Shown piece after piece: positions 35,089 through 42,853 of a stretch of 64,000 bases of DNA (position 1 is the first letter of the stretch; the number at the start of each line of letters is the position of its first letter). Under the pieces are notes generated by a model. That model had not been told where the DNA came from. It saw only the letters and a list, made by a program, of their open reading frames with translations, and did not search any database. This DNA comes from Paludibaculum fermentans (GTDB taxonomy: Bacteria; Acidobacteriota; Terriglobia; Bryobacterales; Bryobacteraceae). Where the stretch lies: NCBI RefSeq assembly GCF_015277775.1, contig NZ_CP063849.1:5595501-5659500 (forward strand), written 5' to 3'. The position numbers and the translations under genes were made by a program.

Positions 35089-38000
35089 TTAACCGCGGAG
35101 CAGGGACAGAATGAGCTGCGGCGCCGAGTTGGCTTGCGCCATGGCGGCCACCGCGGCCTGCTGCAATACCTGCGCCTTGGTCAGGTTGGCAGCTTCCGCG
35201 GCCACGTCGGCGTCCCGGATGCGGGACTCGGCGGCCGAGAAGCTGGAGATCTGGGACTGTGCCAGCGACAGGGCATAGCTCAACTGGTTCTGGCCGCGGC
35301 CTACGGCAGCCTGGGCGGAACCGAGTTTCGAAATGGCGGCGGAGATCGATGTGACAGCCTTCAATGCGTTCGACATGGTGTCGATCGAGATGGTGCTGGT
35401 GACATCGCCGAGCGTCGCCGAAGTGACCGATCCGGCAGTAGTTGTCGCGTCGCTGGCGCTGCCGTCGAGTCCGGTGTTGTTGGCCGTGCTGCTGACGCTC
35501 ACCCGGAAACTGTCGCCGCTGCTGAGGAAGTTGATCTTCTCAGCACCTGAGACGGTCTCCTTCACCGCCACAATGCCTTGCAGGGCAGCGATGTTCGACT
35601 GCTGCAGTTGCTTGTTGATTGAGGCGACAGCCTCGTCAATCGAGCGCGAAGACCGGGCCGTGGCATCGTTCCGCAGAGACACCACTTGCGACTGGATCTT
35701 CCCATCCCCATCGGTGACCGAGACGGTGAGAGTCTGGTCGTCGCTGGCGTAGTTGGACGCCGTGAACGCCATCGCCGCACTTTGCTGCGCTCCATTGGAG
35801 TCAACCGCAGTCCGCTTGGATGTGGCCACCGTCAGGTTCGAAGCGGCGGAGGCATTGAAGGTTGAGCCGGAGACGCCGAACCCAAGATCGGCATCCAGGG
35901 CGACGGCCCCACCATTCACGCGGAAGAAGGTGCCATCGGAATCCAGTTTCAAAGCCGTGCCAGAACCGTCGGCCTTCATTCCGGCTTTCTGGAGAGTCGC
36001 GTCTTCCGAGATCTGCTGGTTGATGTCGGCCGCGATGCTGTCGAGCGAACGGCTGGCCGCAGCAGTCACTGTGGAAAACGTAAGCAGATTGGTGCTTACC
36101 GCAGTGCCGTTGAAGGTCAGGGTATGGGCTGCCCCTTTGTTGTCATTCTCGATGCTGATGCGGCCATCCTGAGTGACCGCAACGGTGGCGTGCGCTCCAT
36201 TGAGCGTCGCCGACGCGCCGTCGATCTGACTCTGAATCGAACTGGCCAGCGAGAGGGGGCTTCCGCCTGAAGCCGCGGTGCCATAGCCAATGGTGCCGGA
36301 GGTGAAGCCCAATAGAGTCGCACCCGCGTTGCCCAAAGTGCTGGTCACCGCGACGCTGTGTCCAGTGCCGGTGGCGTAGCCCGTGATGACCAGGTTGCCG
36401 CTGCCATCCAACGAAGCGGTCGCCTTGTTCGCCCCGAACTTGTCGTCGATCTCGGCCTGGACCGCATCCACGATCGTGCTGCTGTCGTAGGTGTCGTCGG
36501 CGAGAGTGAGCGTATGGCTGACGCCGTCCACCGACAGGTCAAAGGACTCATTGTCCGCTGACGCGGTGATGGCGGGGAAGGCCAGAAGGTTGCTGGTCAC
36601 GGCATCGCCCGCAAAGGTCAATGTGTGTCCAGTCCCCTTGTTGTCGTTCGTGATGCTGATGCGGCCGTCCTGAGTCACCGCAACAGTAGCGTGAGCTCCG
36701 TTGAGAGCCGCCGAAGCGGCGTCGATCTGCGTTTGAATGTCATTCGCAATGTCGACCGCGCTGCCCGCTGCCGCTGCTGCACCATACCCGATTGAGCCAG
36801 GGGTGAATCCCAGAAGCGCGGCGCCCGTCTTGCCGGTGGTGCTGTTGATGGCGACGCTATGACCGGCGCCCGTGGCCACGCCCGTAATGCTCAGGTTACC
36901 CGTGGCGTCCAGGGCCGCGGTGGCGATGTTGGCACCGAACTTGCTATCGAGTTCGGACTGGACTGCATTCACAATGTTCGAAGAGTCGTAGGTATCGTCG
37001 GCGAGAGTCAGCTTGTGGGTTACGCCATCCACGGTGACGTCGAACGACTCGTTGTCCGTCGAGGCATCCACTGTGATGGAGCCAGTGCCGTCGAACGTGT
37101 CTCCAGAAGCGGTAATCGCACCGCCGGTGGGCGCCGTGTGAGTCAGCCCGACGTTGACGGTGTGGCCATCAATGGTCAGGTTCAACGTGTCGTTGCTCGA
37201 GGTGATCGTATTCGAGGCGGCCAGTACGCCAGTCTTCGAGCTGTCCGATGAAATGTTGCCACCCGTGACGGTCACACTGCCCGCTGCTGCGAACTTGGCG
37301 CCGCCAGCCGCGACATTCCCACCAGCGGGGGCGGAATGAGCAAGCGTAACGTTCACCAGGTGGCCGTCGATTGTGACACCCAACGCATCATTGCTCGCGG
37401 TGATCGTGTTCGAGGCTGCCAGGACTGTCGTCTGTGACTTGGCGGCGGTCGCATTGCCGCCTGTCAGATCCACAGTGATCTGCCGCGCGGCGGCTCCATT
37501 CAGTGAGATCTCCAGCGTGGAAGTGTCACTCGTCGTGGAGGCCACATAGTTGGCGCCCGTGAGGGTACTGTAGTCCACAGCGCCGGCAGTTCCACTCTGG
37601 AACGCACCCAGGCCCAGCAGGTTGGCGCTGTCGCCGGTCGCCTCGACCGTGAACTTGTCGCCATGGCTGCTCGTAAAGGTGAGGGGCGTTCCAACGCTGC
37701 CGCCGCTCACGCTGATGCCGGCATCCACCAAGGCCTGTTTGGCACTAATCTGCGTGGTCAGCGAGGTAACCGCGGCAGCCATGGTTTGACCGCCGGCCAA
37801 AGTGATGTCGACCGGACTGGCCATCCCGCCGCCGACGATCCGGACAGTCACATTGCCCGCACCAAGAGTTCCTGCTGTGGTGTTGGCGCCATGCACACTG
37901 GTAGCCAGGGCCGCCCCGCGCGTCGCGGGATCCCCGCCCTGGACGCTGAAATTACCCATCAGGGCGTTGGCTTTCACGTCGCCGGCCTGAACCTGGATTG

Positions 38001-38886
38001 GGGCGTAGGACGAATTGAATGCCAGTTGCTTTCCGCCATTCACGTTGGTGTACGCCGTGGCCGAGATTCCGGCCTGCTTGAACGCATTGGCTGCGGCCGA
38101 GACACCGGCTCCGGCTTGCCCGATAGCGTCGTTGATGGCTGACACCAGGGTGTCGATGTCGCTCACGCCGGTCGTATTGACCGAGACCTTGATCTTGTTC
38201 CCGTCCGAGAAACCCGAGCCGGAGATCAGGAAGTCGGTATACCCCGCCGCACTGGTGTTACCCGTATCGTTGAGGATGTCCGCTACCGTATGCGTCGCGG
38301 AAGTGGTGCCGATATCCGTCGTATTGGAACCGGCCAGAACTTGCATGCCCTTCAGGTTCAGGCTCTTCGTATCGACAGCGGCGCCGCCGAGATCGAGTTT
38401 CACGGTGCCATTCGTTGTATCGACGGCGCCCAGGCCCGAAGTGCGTCCTCCGCCGACGAAGACGGAAAGGGTCTTCGCGTACAAGCCGTCTTTGTCGAGA
38501 CCGACGGCCTGCGCCTGACGGTCAATTTCCTTCAGCAGGGTCTGGAACTCATCGTTCAGCACCTTGCGGTCGCCCGAGAACGTCTGCGAAGCGGACTGCG
38601 AAGCCAGCGTCTTCAACCGGTCGATCATCTTCGAGATGTTGTTCATGCCGCCGTCAATGATCTGCAGCGTGCTGATACCGTCGTTGGCGTTGCGCACGCC
38701 CTGGGACAGCTCGGCCACATCGCTGCGGAACTTGTTGGCCACGGCTAGGCCGGCAGCGTCGTCACCGGACTGGTTGATGCGATAGCCGGAGGTAAGCCGC
38801 TGGATGGTCTTGCTCTGGAAGTCGCCGTTCACGCGCATGTTCTCCTGCGCGATGAGCGAATTTACGTTGGTCTGAATTGAAAACAT
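35089..38886 (-). CDS. fliC: Giant flagellin (1265 residues)
   Basis: The filament subunit. The N-terminal D0/D1 domain is canonical (SIQTNVNSLIAQENMRVN; RLTSGYRINQSGDDAAGLAV; GISTLQIIDGGMNNI), as is the C-terminal D1/D0 (SKLGSAQAAVGRGQNQLSYA; SRIRDADVAAEAANLTKAQV). Between them lie about 1000 residues of Ser/Thr/Gly/Ala-rich beta sequence, two to four times the usual total length. This insert holds two 66-residue repeats (near residues 487 and 553) and two 167-residue repeats (about 606-772 and 773-939). I see no HExxH protease motif. The surface domains would project from a thick filament. AAGGA lies about 12 bases before the ATG. Confidence 0.92.
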   Translation of the reverse strand: MFSIQTNVNSLIAQENMRVNGDFQSKTIQRLTSGYRINQSGDDAAGLAVANKFRSDVAELSQGVRNANDGISTLQIIDGGMNNISKMIDRLKTLASQSASQTFSGDRKVLNDEFQTLLKEIDRQAQAVGLDKDGLYAKTLSVFVGGGRTSGLGAVDTTNGTVKLDLGGAAVDTKSLNLKGMQVLAGSNTTDIGTTSATHTVADILNDTGNTSAAGYTDFLISGSGFSDGNKIKVSVNTTGVSDIDTLVSAINDAIGQAGAGVSAAANAFKQAGISATAYTNVNGGKQLAFNSSYAPIQVQAGDVKANALMGNFSVQGGDPATRGAALATSVHGANTTAGTLGAGNVTVRIVGGGMASPVDITLAGGQTMAAAVTSLTTQISAKQALVDAGISVSGGSVGTPLTFTSSHGDKFTVEATGDSANLLGLGAFQSGTAGAVDYSTLTGANYVASTTSDTSTLEISLNGAAARQITVDLTGGNATAAKSQTTVLAASNTITASNDALGVTIDGHLVNVTLAHSAPAGGNVAAGGAKFAAAGSVTVTGGNISSDSSKTGVLAASNTITSSNDTLNLTIDGHTVNVGLTHTAPTGGAITASGDTFDGTGSITVDASTDNESFDVTVDGVTHKLTLADDTYDSSNIVNAVQSELDSKFGANIATAALDATGNLSITGVATGAGHSVAINSTTGKTGAALLGFTPGSIGYGAAAAAGSAVDIANDIQTQIDAASAALNGAHATVAVTQDGRISITNDNKGTGHTLTFAGDAVTSNLLAFPAITASADNESFDLSVDGVSHTLTLADDTYDSSTIVDAVQAEIDDKFGANKATASLDGSGNLVITGYATGTGHSVAVTSTLGNAGATLLGFTSGTIGYGTAASGGSPLSLASSIQSQIDGASATLNGAHATVAVTQDGRISIENDNKGAAHTLTFNGTAVSTNLLTFSTVTAAASRSLDSIAADINQQISEDATLQKAGMKADGSGTALKLDSDGTFFRVNGGAVALDADLGFGVSGSTFNASAASNLTVATSKRTAVDSNGAQQSAAMAFTASNYASDDQTLTVSVTDGDGKIQSQVVSLRNDATARSSRSIDEAVASINKQLQQSNIAALQGIVAVKETVSGAEKINFLSSGDSFRVSVSSTANNTGLDGSASDATTTAGSVTSATLGDVTSTISIDTMSNALKAVTSISAAISKLGSAQAAVGRGQNQLSYALSLAQSQISSFSAAESRIRDADVAAEAANLTKAQVLQQAAVAAMAQANSAPQLILSLLRG
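36071..37072 (-). repeat. Tandem 501-bp repeat in the flagellin variable region
   Basis: Two in-frame copies have a period of exactly 501 bases; for example the NESFD codons lie at 37046 and 36545. Each copy encodes a unit containing DNESFD-VDGV-H-LTLADDTYDSS and ATLNGAHATVAVTQDGRIS. Boundaries are approximate. Confidence 0.85.
37030..37430 (-). repeat. Tandem 198-bp repeat in the flagellin variable region
   Basis: Two 66-codon units each begin VLAASNTIT and contain a TIDGH-VNV segment. Copies are offset by 198 bases (about 37424 and 37226). They lie just N-terminal to the 167-residue repeats. Confidence 0.75.
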
Positions 38887-38898
38887 ACGATTGGCAAA

Positions 38899-38933
38899 TC
38901 CTTTATGCGTGCAATGCCGGACATTCCTTCCGG
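38899..38933 (-). promoter_or_regulatory. Candidate CsrA binding sites in the flagellin leader
   Basis: On the minus strand the leader has CCGGA-AGGAATG-TCCGG (38933-38917), a hairpin with GGA in its 7-base loop, as preferred by CsrA. A second GGA in ATAAAGGATTT (38901-38899) lies 12 bases before the flagellin ATG and is the only candidate Shine-Dalgarno. A second stem (TCCGAAC/GTTCGGA, 38938-38959) lies further upstream. This mirrors the two-site hag leader of Bacillus subtilis. Confidence 0.5.
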
Positions 38934-38969
38934 CGAATCCGAACGGAGTTCAGTTCGGAGTCACTGCCC

Positions 38970-38977
38970 ATATCGGC
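38970..38977 (-). promoter_or_regulatory. Sigma28-like -10 for flagellin
   Basis: On the minus strand GCCGATAT (38977-38970) closely matches the flagellar sigma28 -10 consensus GCCGATAA. The -35 (expected near TAAAG, about 15 bases upstream) is poor. The predicted leader is about 75 bases and would contain the CsrA sites. Confidence 0.35.
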
Positions 38978-39040
38978 CGGCCCTCAGGAAGATGAGGAAA
39001 AAAGAGGCGGTGCGCGGATCAGGCCAGCACGGACTTCCAG

Positions 39041-39352
39041 CTACTCTGTGTCCCGAGGCCGGGAGCGGGACACCGGCGCAACCGGAGACGCATCAGGCGC
39101 GCAGGCGCCACGTCCATTGCCCATCTCCTGGCGCAGCCGGCGCGCCAGCAACGCAGGCAGTTCCGCCCCCGCGCCCCTGGCGGCCGAACGGTTCTGTTCG
39201 CTCACCTGGCGGATCTCCCCGCGCACAATCGCCAACCGCTTCGGCACCACGAGGCCCAGCTTCACATGCCCTCGCGAGCACTCCAGGATGTGAATCTCGA
39301 TCTCCTCACCAATCAGGATGGTGTCCGCCTCCCGGCGCAACATTACGAGCAA
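39041..39352 (-). CDS. csrA: Carbon storage regulator CsrA with C-terminal extension
   Basis: A 103-residue RNA-binding regulator. The first 55 residues match CsrA (MLVMLRREADTILIGEEIEI; HVKLGLVVPKRLAIVRGEI), including a conserved-type Arg after the last strand. The start is the TTG at 39352: it gives the canonical MLV beginning and has GGAGG six bases upstream. It overlaps the fliW stop by 10 bases, so translation is coupled. CsrA usually ends near residue 60-80; here about 45 extra residues rich in Arg and Ala follow. It would repress flagellin translation. Confidence 0.88.
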   Translation of the reverse strand: MLVMLRREADTILIGEEIEIHILECSRGHVKLGLVVPKRLAIVRGEIRQVSEQNRSAARGAGAELPALLARRLRQEMGNGRGACAPDASPVAPVSRSRPRDTE

Positions 39353-39795
39353 GCCGGGCCTCCAATGGGGTGGCGCAGCTGGTAGGCCGGATCCGCCTGG
39401 ATGATCTGCACGGCCCGGCTGCCCGGCACATGGATCACCAGCGGCGCCATCAGATTGGCCGTGGGCGGGCCATCCTCACCCACTGAGATGATCGCCAGAC
39501 ACGCGAACTCGCTGCCGATCCCAGGCTTACAGTCCGCGGGGAGCCGCAGCGCCGACAGTTCATCCGGCTGCATGTCAATCTGGTAACCCGCGCACAGCGG
39601 CAATACCGACATTGTGACGAAGCACAACTTCGGCGTAGCCAAACTCTGCAGGAAGATCAGCGGCGCGCAGTCCTCCCTGGAGATCGACACGAACGCCGTC
39701 TCGTGTTCAAATCCGGGAAGCCCGCGTTCAAAACGGATCACGCTGGCCTCGGGAAAACTCACTTCGCCAAAATACGCTGTCTGAATTGCTTGCAT
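39343..39795 (-). CDS. fliW: Flagellar assembly factor FliW (CsrA antagonist)
   Basis: A 150-residue FliW. Motifs are FPEASVIRFERGLPGFE at the N-terminus, PLIFLQSLATPKLCFVTMSV, and ANLMAPLVIHVPGSRAVQIIQ in the C-terminal half. In other bacteria FliW binds either flagellin or CsrA: secreted flagellin frees FliW, which then inhibits CsrA and restores flagellin translation. Its overlap with csrA and its position just upstream of flagellin support that partner-switching role here. Confidence 0.92.
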   Translation of the reverse strand: MQAIQTAYFGEVSFPEASVIRFERGLPGFEHETAFVSISREDCAPLIFLQSLATPKLCFVTMSVLPLCAGYQIDMQPDELSALRLPADCKPGIGSEFACLAIISVGEDGPPTANLMAPLVIHVPGSRAVQIIQADPAYQLRHPIGGPACS

Positions 39796-39927
39796 TTGAA
39801 CAAATCCGTCCCTAATCGGAACATCTGCCCAAATACCTGCAATCCATCGGCCAACTCAGCCCCACCACTCGCAGCCAAGCCGGAGTGCGGATCCGCTGAC
39901 GAACCCGCACCTCCGGCTCAACCAGGG

Positions 39928-40467
39928 TCAATAACTCACAGAGACGTGATACTCGTGCGCCTCGGCAGGAGGAGGGTATGACGGCGCATAGCCGCCTGAA
40001 TAGCCGGACCACCCATACTGTTCGTCCGAAACCGGCTCAGGTTCTGGCATGGGCTCAAAGTCCATCGCCGGGGCGGCGAGATGGTCAGGACGAGCGGGCA
40101 CGGTCTCGGTGCACGCCATCCAGGCTTCCTGGATGATCCTCAGCAGGCGCGCCACTTCTTCCAGCGGCGCATCGCTCTGCTCCAGATTCGCGGCCAGCAG
40201 ACGCCCGCGCAAATAGCAGTACGTCTCAGCCAGGTTCCGGCTCACCTCTCCACCCGCCTCATGATTCAGCGATACTTCCAGCTCAGTGATGATCTCGTGG
40301 GCCTTGGAGATCGCTCTGGAGCGGGCGGCGATATCTCCCTGCCGCAGACACTGTCGCGCCAGTTCCGCGGCATCGATGGCCGCCTGGTACATGATCTGAA
40401 CCAGTTGAACTCCATCGGCATTCAGGATGCGGCTCTCGAAATATGAGTCCTGGACATCAATCGACAA
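39928..40467 (-). CDS. fliS: Flagellar export chaperone FliS
   Basis: A 179-residue FliS, the cytoplasmic chaperone for flagellin. The helical core is recognisable in DSYFESRILNADGVQLVQIMYQ, AISKAHEIITELEVSLN and ETYCYLRGRLLAANLEQS. The last 50 residues form a Pro/Glu/Tyr-rich, probably disordered tail absent from most FliS. The start is a TTG at 40467 with GGGAG ten bases upstream; no in-frame ATG fits better. The gene lies 132 bases before fliW on the same strand. Confidence 0.85.
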   Translation of the reverse strand: MSIDVQDSYFESRILNADGVQLVQIMYQAAIDAAELARQCLRQGDIAARSRAISKAHEIITELEVSLNHEAGGEVSRNLAETYCYLRGRLLAANLEQSDAPLEEVARLLRIIQEAWMACTETVPARPDHLAAPAMDFEPMPEPEPVSDEQYGWSGYSGGYAPSYPPPAEAHEYHVSVSY

Positions 40468-40566
40468 AGTTATGTTTCTCCCTCAAAAGCCTCATCGGTA
40501 GAGACCCGCCAAGTGAGAGAAAACTGCTCGCTCTTCGCGTGAAGCGGGGAGAGGGTCCCGCTCAGT

Positions 40567-41340
40567 TCAGCTCTCCAGTCTCCGCAGCACCGATTGGATG
40601 CCCGGAGCCATCGCCAACATCAGATTCCGGTTCTCCTCGCTGCCCAGGTCAGAGACCACATACGCCAGATAGTCCTTCGTCTCGATCGCGGCCAACTGGA
40701 AACGCGCCGCGCGAGCCTCGTACAACGCCACCCCGTGCTCTTTCAGCTCAGGCACAATCTGGTCCCGCACGAACGATTCCTCGACATTCCGGCGGGTGAT
40801 GATCACCGACAGCAGCTTGGAGTTCGACTTCAACTGGAAGTGCACAAACTTGCGGCCGTGCCGCGTACAAAGGTGAGCGGAATACAGTTGGAACGACTGC
40901 GGAGCCTGCTGTTGAACCACAGTCAGCACCTCGGCGAACTGCGGCGGCAGGTCCTTCACAGCCTGGGCCAACGGCGGGATCGTATGCGGCACTTTGCCGT
41001 AGACGGAGCAGTGCAGATGGTCATCCAGCCCCGGACGCATCGCCGTTGAGACCTTCACCAACATGGAGCTCATGAACGATTCGCGCTGCCCCGCAGTCAA
41101 TCGCAGATGCCCCTGCTGGTAGACGATCCCCGCGGCGATGCTGATCACCAGCGCAGCCGCCGCCGGCAGCCACACCATGGCGAGCCCGAAGCCGCTCCGC
41201 CCGGCCCGCCGCTCCTCATCCAGCCGCTGCCTGATTTTCACCGCCAACTCGGGCGGCGCCTCCTGGCTTCGCACAGCCTGGCGCAGCCGTTCAGCCAGTT
41301 GTTGATCCCTGGGTGTCGAATCCATCGGCCCGGAACTCAT
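40567..41340 (-). CDS. Membrane anti-sigma factor-like protein
   Basis: A 257-residue protein overlapping the ECF sigma gene by 4 bases. Residues 1-50 are cytoplasmic and helical (QQLAERLRQAVRSQEAPPELAVKIRQRLDEE), one membrane helix follows (VWLPAAAALVISIAAGIVY), and the periplasmic part carries HLHCSVYG and AHLCTRHGRKF with two Cys. I see no HxxxCxxC zinc motif in the cytoplasmic part. Coupling to the sigma gene makes an anti-sigma role likely. The periplasmic Cys/His pairs could sense redox state or metals; that is inference. Confidence 0.65.
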   Translation of the reverse strand: MSSGPMDSTPRDQQLAERLRQAVRSQEAPPELAVKIRQRLDEERRAGRSGFGLAMVWLPAAAALVISIAAGIVYQQGHLRLTAGQRESFMSSMLVKVSTAMRPGLDDHLHCSVYGKVPHTIPPLAQAVKDLPPQFAEVLTVVQQQAPQSFQLYSAHLCTRHGRKFVHFQLKSNSKLLSVIITRRNVEESFVRDQIVPELKEHGVALYEARAARFQLAAIETKDYLAYVVSDLGSEENRNLMLAMAPGIQSVLRRLES

Positions 41341-41954
41341 AAACCTTGCTCCTTCGCCTGCTTCGTTCCAATCCCGTACGATTCGGCCACGGCCTGCAAC
41401 AGCCCGCGCAGCAACTTACGCCCACGGCTGATCCGGGACATGACAGTGCCCAGCGGCAGGGAAAGAATAGCGGCGGCATCCTTATATGAAAACTCCTCGA
41501 CATCAACCAGCAGGATGACAGCCCGGAAATCGCCGGGAATCTGGTCCAGGGCCTCCAGAATTTCGCCATCGGTCAACTGGCCGGAGACAGGAACCGGCGC
41601 GACCAGGTTCGCTTCCAGGAACTCCTCCGACTCCTTCAACAGAGGGAAACGAAACCACTTCCGCCGGTGATGGTTGATGCAGTGAAACAGGATCTTGAAC
41701 AGCCAGGCACGGCAATTGGTGCCATGCTCAAAGCGGTGGTACGACTTCCAGGCCTGCAGGTAGACTTCCTGCACCACGTCCTCGGCCCGAGCGCAGTCAC
41801 CCAGAATCCGCGTAGCCGTCCGGAACAGATCGTTCACGTGCGGCATCGCCTCGGACTCGAACTCGGTCCGGGTGAAGGCGGCCACTGTGGCTGGGTCCGA
41901 CTGCTCCACAAATATCGGGTGTCCTGTCAGCTGATGCTCCATGACCCTCTCCAT
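41337..41954 (-). CDS. ECF-type RNA polymerase sigma factor
   Basis: A 205-residue extracytoplasmic-function sigma factor. Region 2 reads LFRTATRILGDCARAEDVVQEVYLQAWKSYHRF with INHHRRK, and region 4 reads EALDQIPGDFRAVILLVDVEEFSYKDAAAIL with PLGTVMSRISRGRKLL. An alternative ATG four codons in has GGAGAGG immediately upstream. It heads the run leading to fliS, so it may tie an envelope signal to flagellar genes; the target promoter is unknown. Confidence 0.85.
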   Translation of the reverse strand: MERVMEHQLTGHPIFVEQSDPATVAAFTRTEFESEAMPHVNDLFRTATRILGDCARAEDVVQEVYLQAWKSYHRFEHGTNCRAWLFKILFHCINHHRRKWFRFPLLKESEEFLEANLVAPVPVSGQLTDGEILEALDQIPGDFRAVILLVDVEEFSYKDAAAILSLPLGTVMSRISRGRKLLRGLLQAVAESYGIGTKQAKEQGL

Positions 41955-42025
41955 CGGGCTGGGAAATACCCGACAGAGACATATGACATAGGGTAGGCGA
42001 TCTATTCCCGCCTGGAGAATGAAAA

Positions 42026-42853
42026 TCAGGCTGCGCCGGGCGCCAGTGCCGGAAACTGCGACAGAAACCGCTCCACTGGCACAGCGTCTTCCTCCGCCAA
42101 CCCGTGCGTGACGAGCGGCCCCCGAAAGCCTGCTGCATGAAGCCGGGCCAGATAGTGCCCATAATCGAGGACCCCGGCTCCGGCACGCGTGAACCGCCCG
42201 TCGGCCAGGCGATCCTTGGCATGAGCCAGAGAGATCCGGTCGGCCAGCAACTCAATACCCTCAGCCACAATCGCCCTCTGGCGCTCCAGCGTCTCCACCT
42301 CGAAGAGGTTCGCCCCATCGAGAACGATCCGCACACGCGGGCTCCCTAACTCGTCGATCAGCCGCCGCGCCCGCCGGGCGGAGCTGACGACATTGGCGTG
42401 CTCCGGCTCGATGCCCAGGTCGACATCGAACTCATCGGCAATCTTGACGGCGGCCTCCATACTTTCCAGCAGGCTCCGCCATGGCTCGGGCCCGTCATTC
42501 CCGGGATGGCGCCGCCACTGATCCTCCGCATCCAACGTACCCGTGCACAGCGTCAGCAGCCGCGTACCCATCGCCCGAGCCGCTTCCGCCAGCACGCGCA
42601 GCCTCCGGAGCCCCTTCTCGCGCACCCCGGCATCCGGATGAATCATGTTGTAAGTCGCCGAGAGCGCGGCAATCTGGATCCCCGACGCCTTCGCGTCCGC
42701 CCGGATCGAGGCCGCCAGTTCCGCCGGAATCACCTCCGGCATCGGATCCAGGCCGGCGCACGCCATGTTGTACTGCACCGCCGCGTACCCTGCCCGTCGC
42801 GCCGCTTCGAACGGCCGCTCGGCGAAGGTCCTGGCGAAGATTCCGGGAATCAT
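42026..42853 (-). CDS. TIM-barrel sugar phosphate isomerase/epimerase-like protein
   Basis: A 275-residue AP-endonuclease-2/xylose-isomerase-like barrel. Visible strand motifs are VQYNMACAGLD, IAALSATYNMIHPD, LLTLCTGTLD, LGIEPEHANVV with the likely metal-binding Glu, VRIVLDGANLFE and ISLAHAKDR with His. Its ATG overlaps the stop of the preceding oxidoreductase gene by 4 bases, a typical pairing for inositol or sugar-acid breakdown in this phylum. Confidence 0.78.
   Translation of the reverse strand: MIPGIFARTFAERPFEAARRAGYAAVQYNMACAGLDPMPEVIPAELAASIRADAKASGIQIAALSATYNMIHPDAGVREKGLRRLRVLAEAARAMGTRLLTLCTGTLDAEDQWRRHPGNDGPEPWRSLLESMEAAVKIADEFDVDLGIEPEHANVVSSARRARRLIDELGSPRVRIVLDGANLFEVETLERQRAIVAEGIELLADRISLAHAKDRLADGRFTRAGAGVLDYGHYLARLHAAGFRGPLVTHGLAEEDAVPVERFLSQFPALAPGAA

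Noticed and set aside
36071-37430. Regular repeats that could be taken for a CRISPR array or mobile element
   Set aside because: The units are long, in frame and encode homologous flagellin modules; there are no short identical repeats with unique spacers and no cas or transposase genes.
33100-41900. Plus-strand frames throughout the flagellar block
   Set aside because: They are antisense to recognised flagellar and sigma-factor genes and have no family content.
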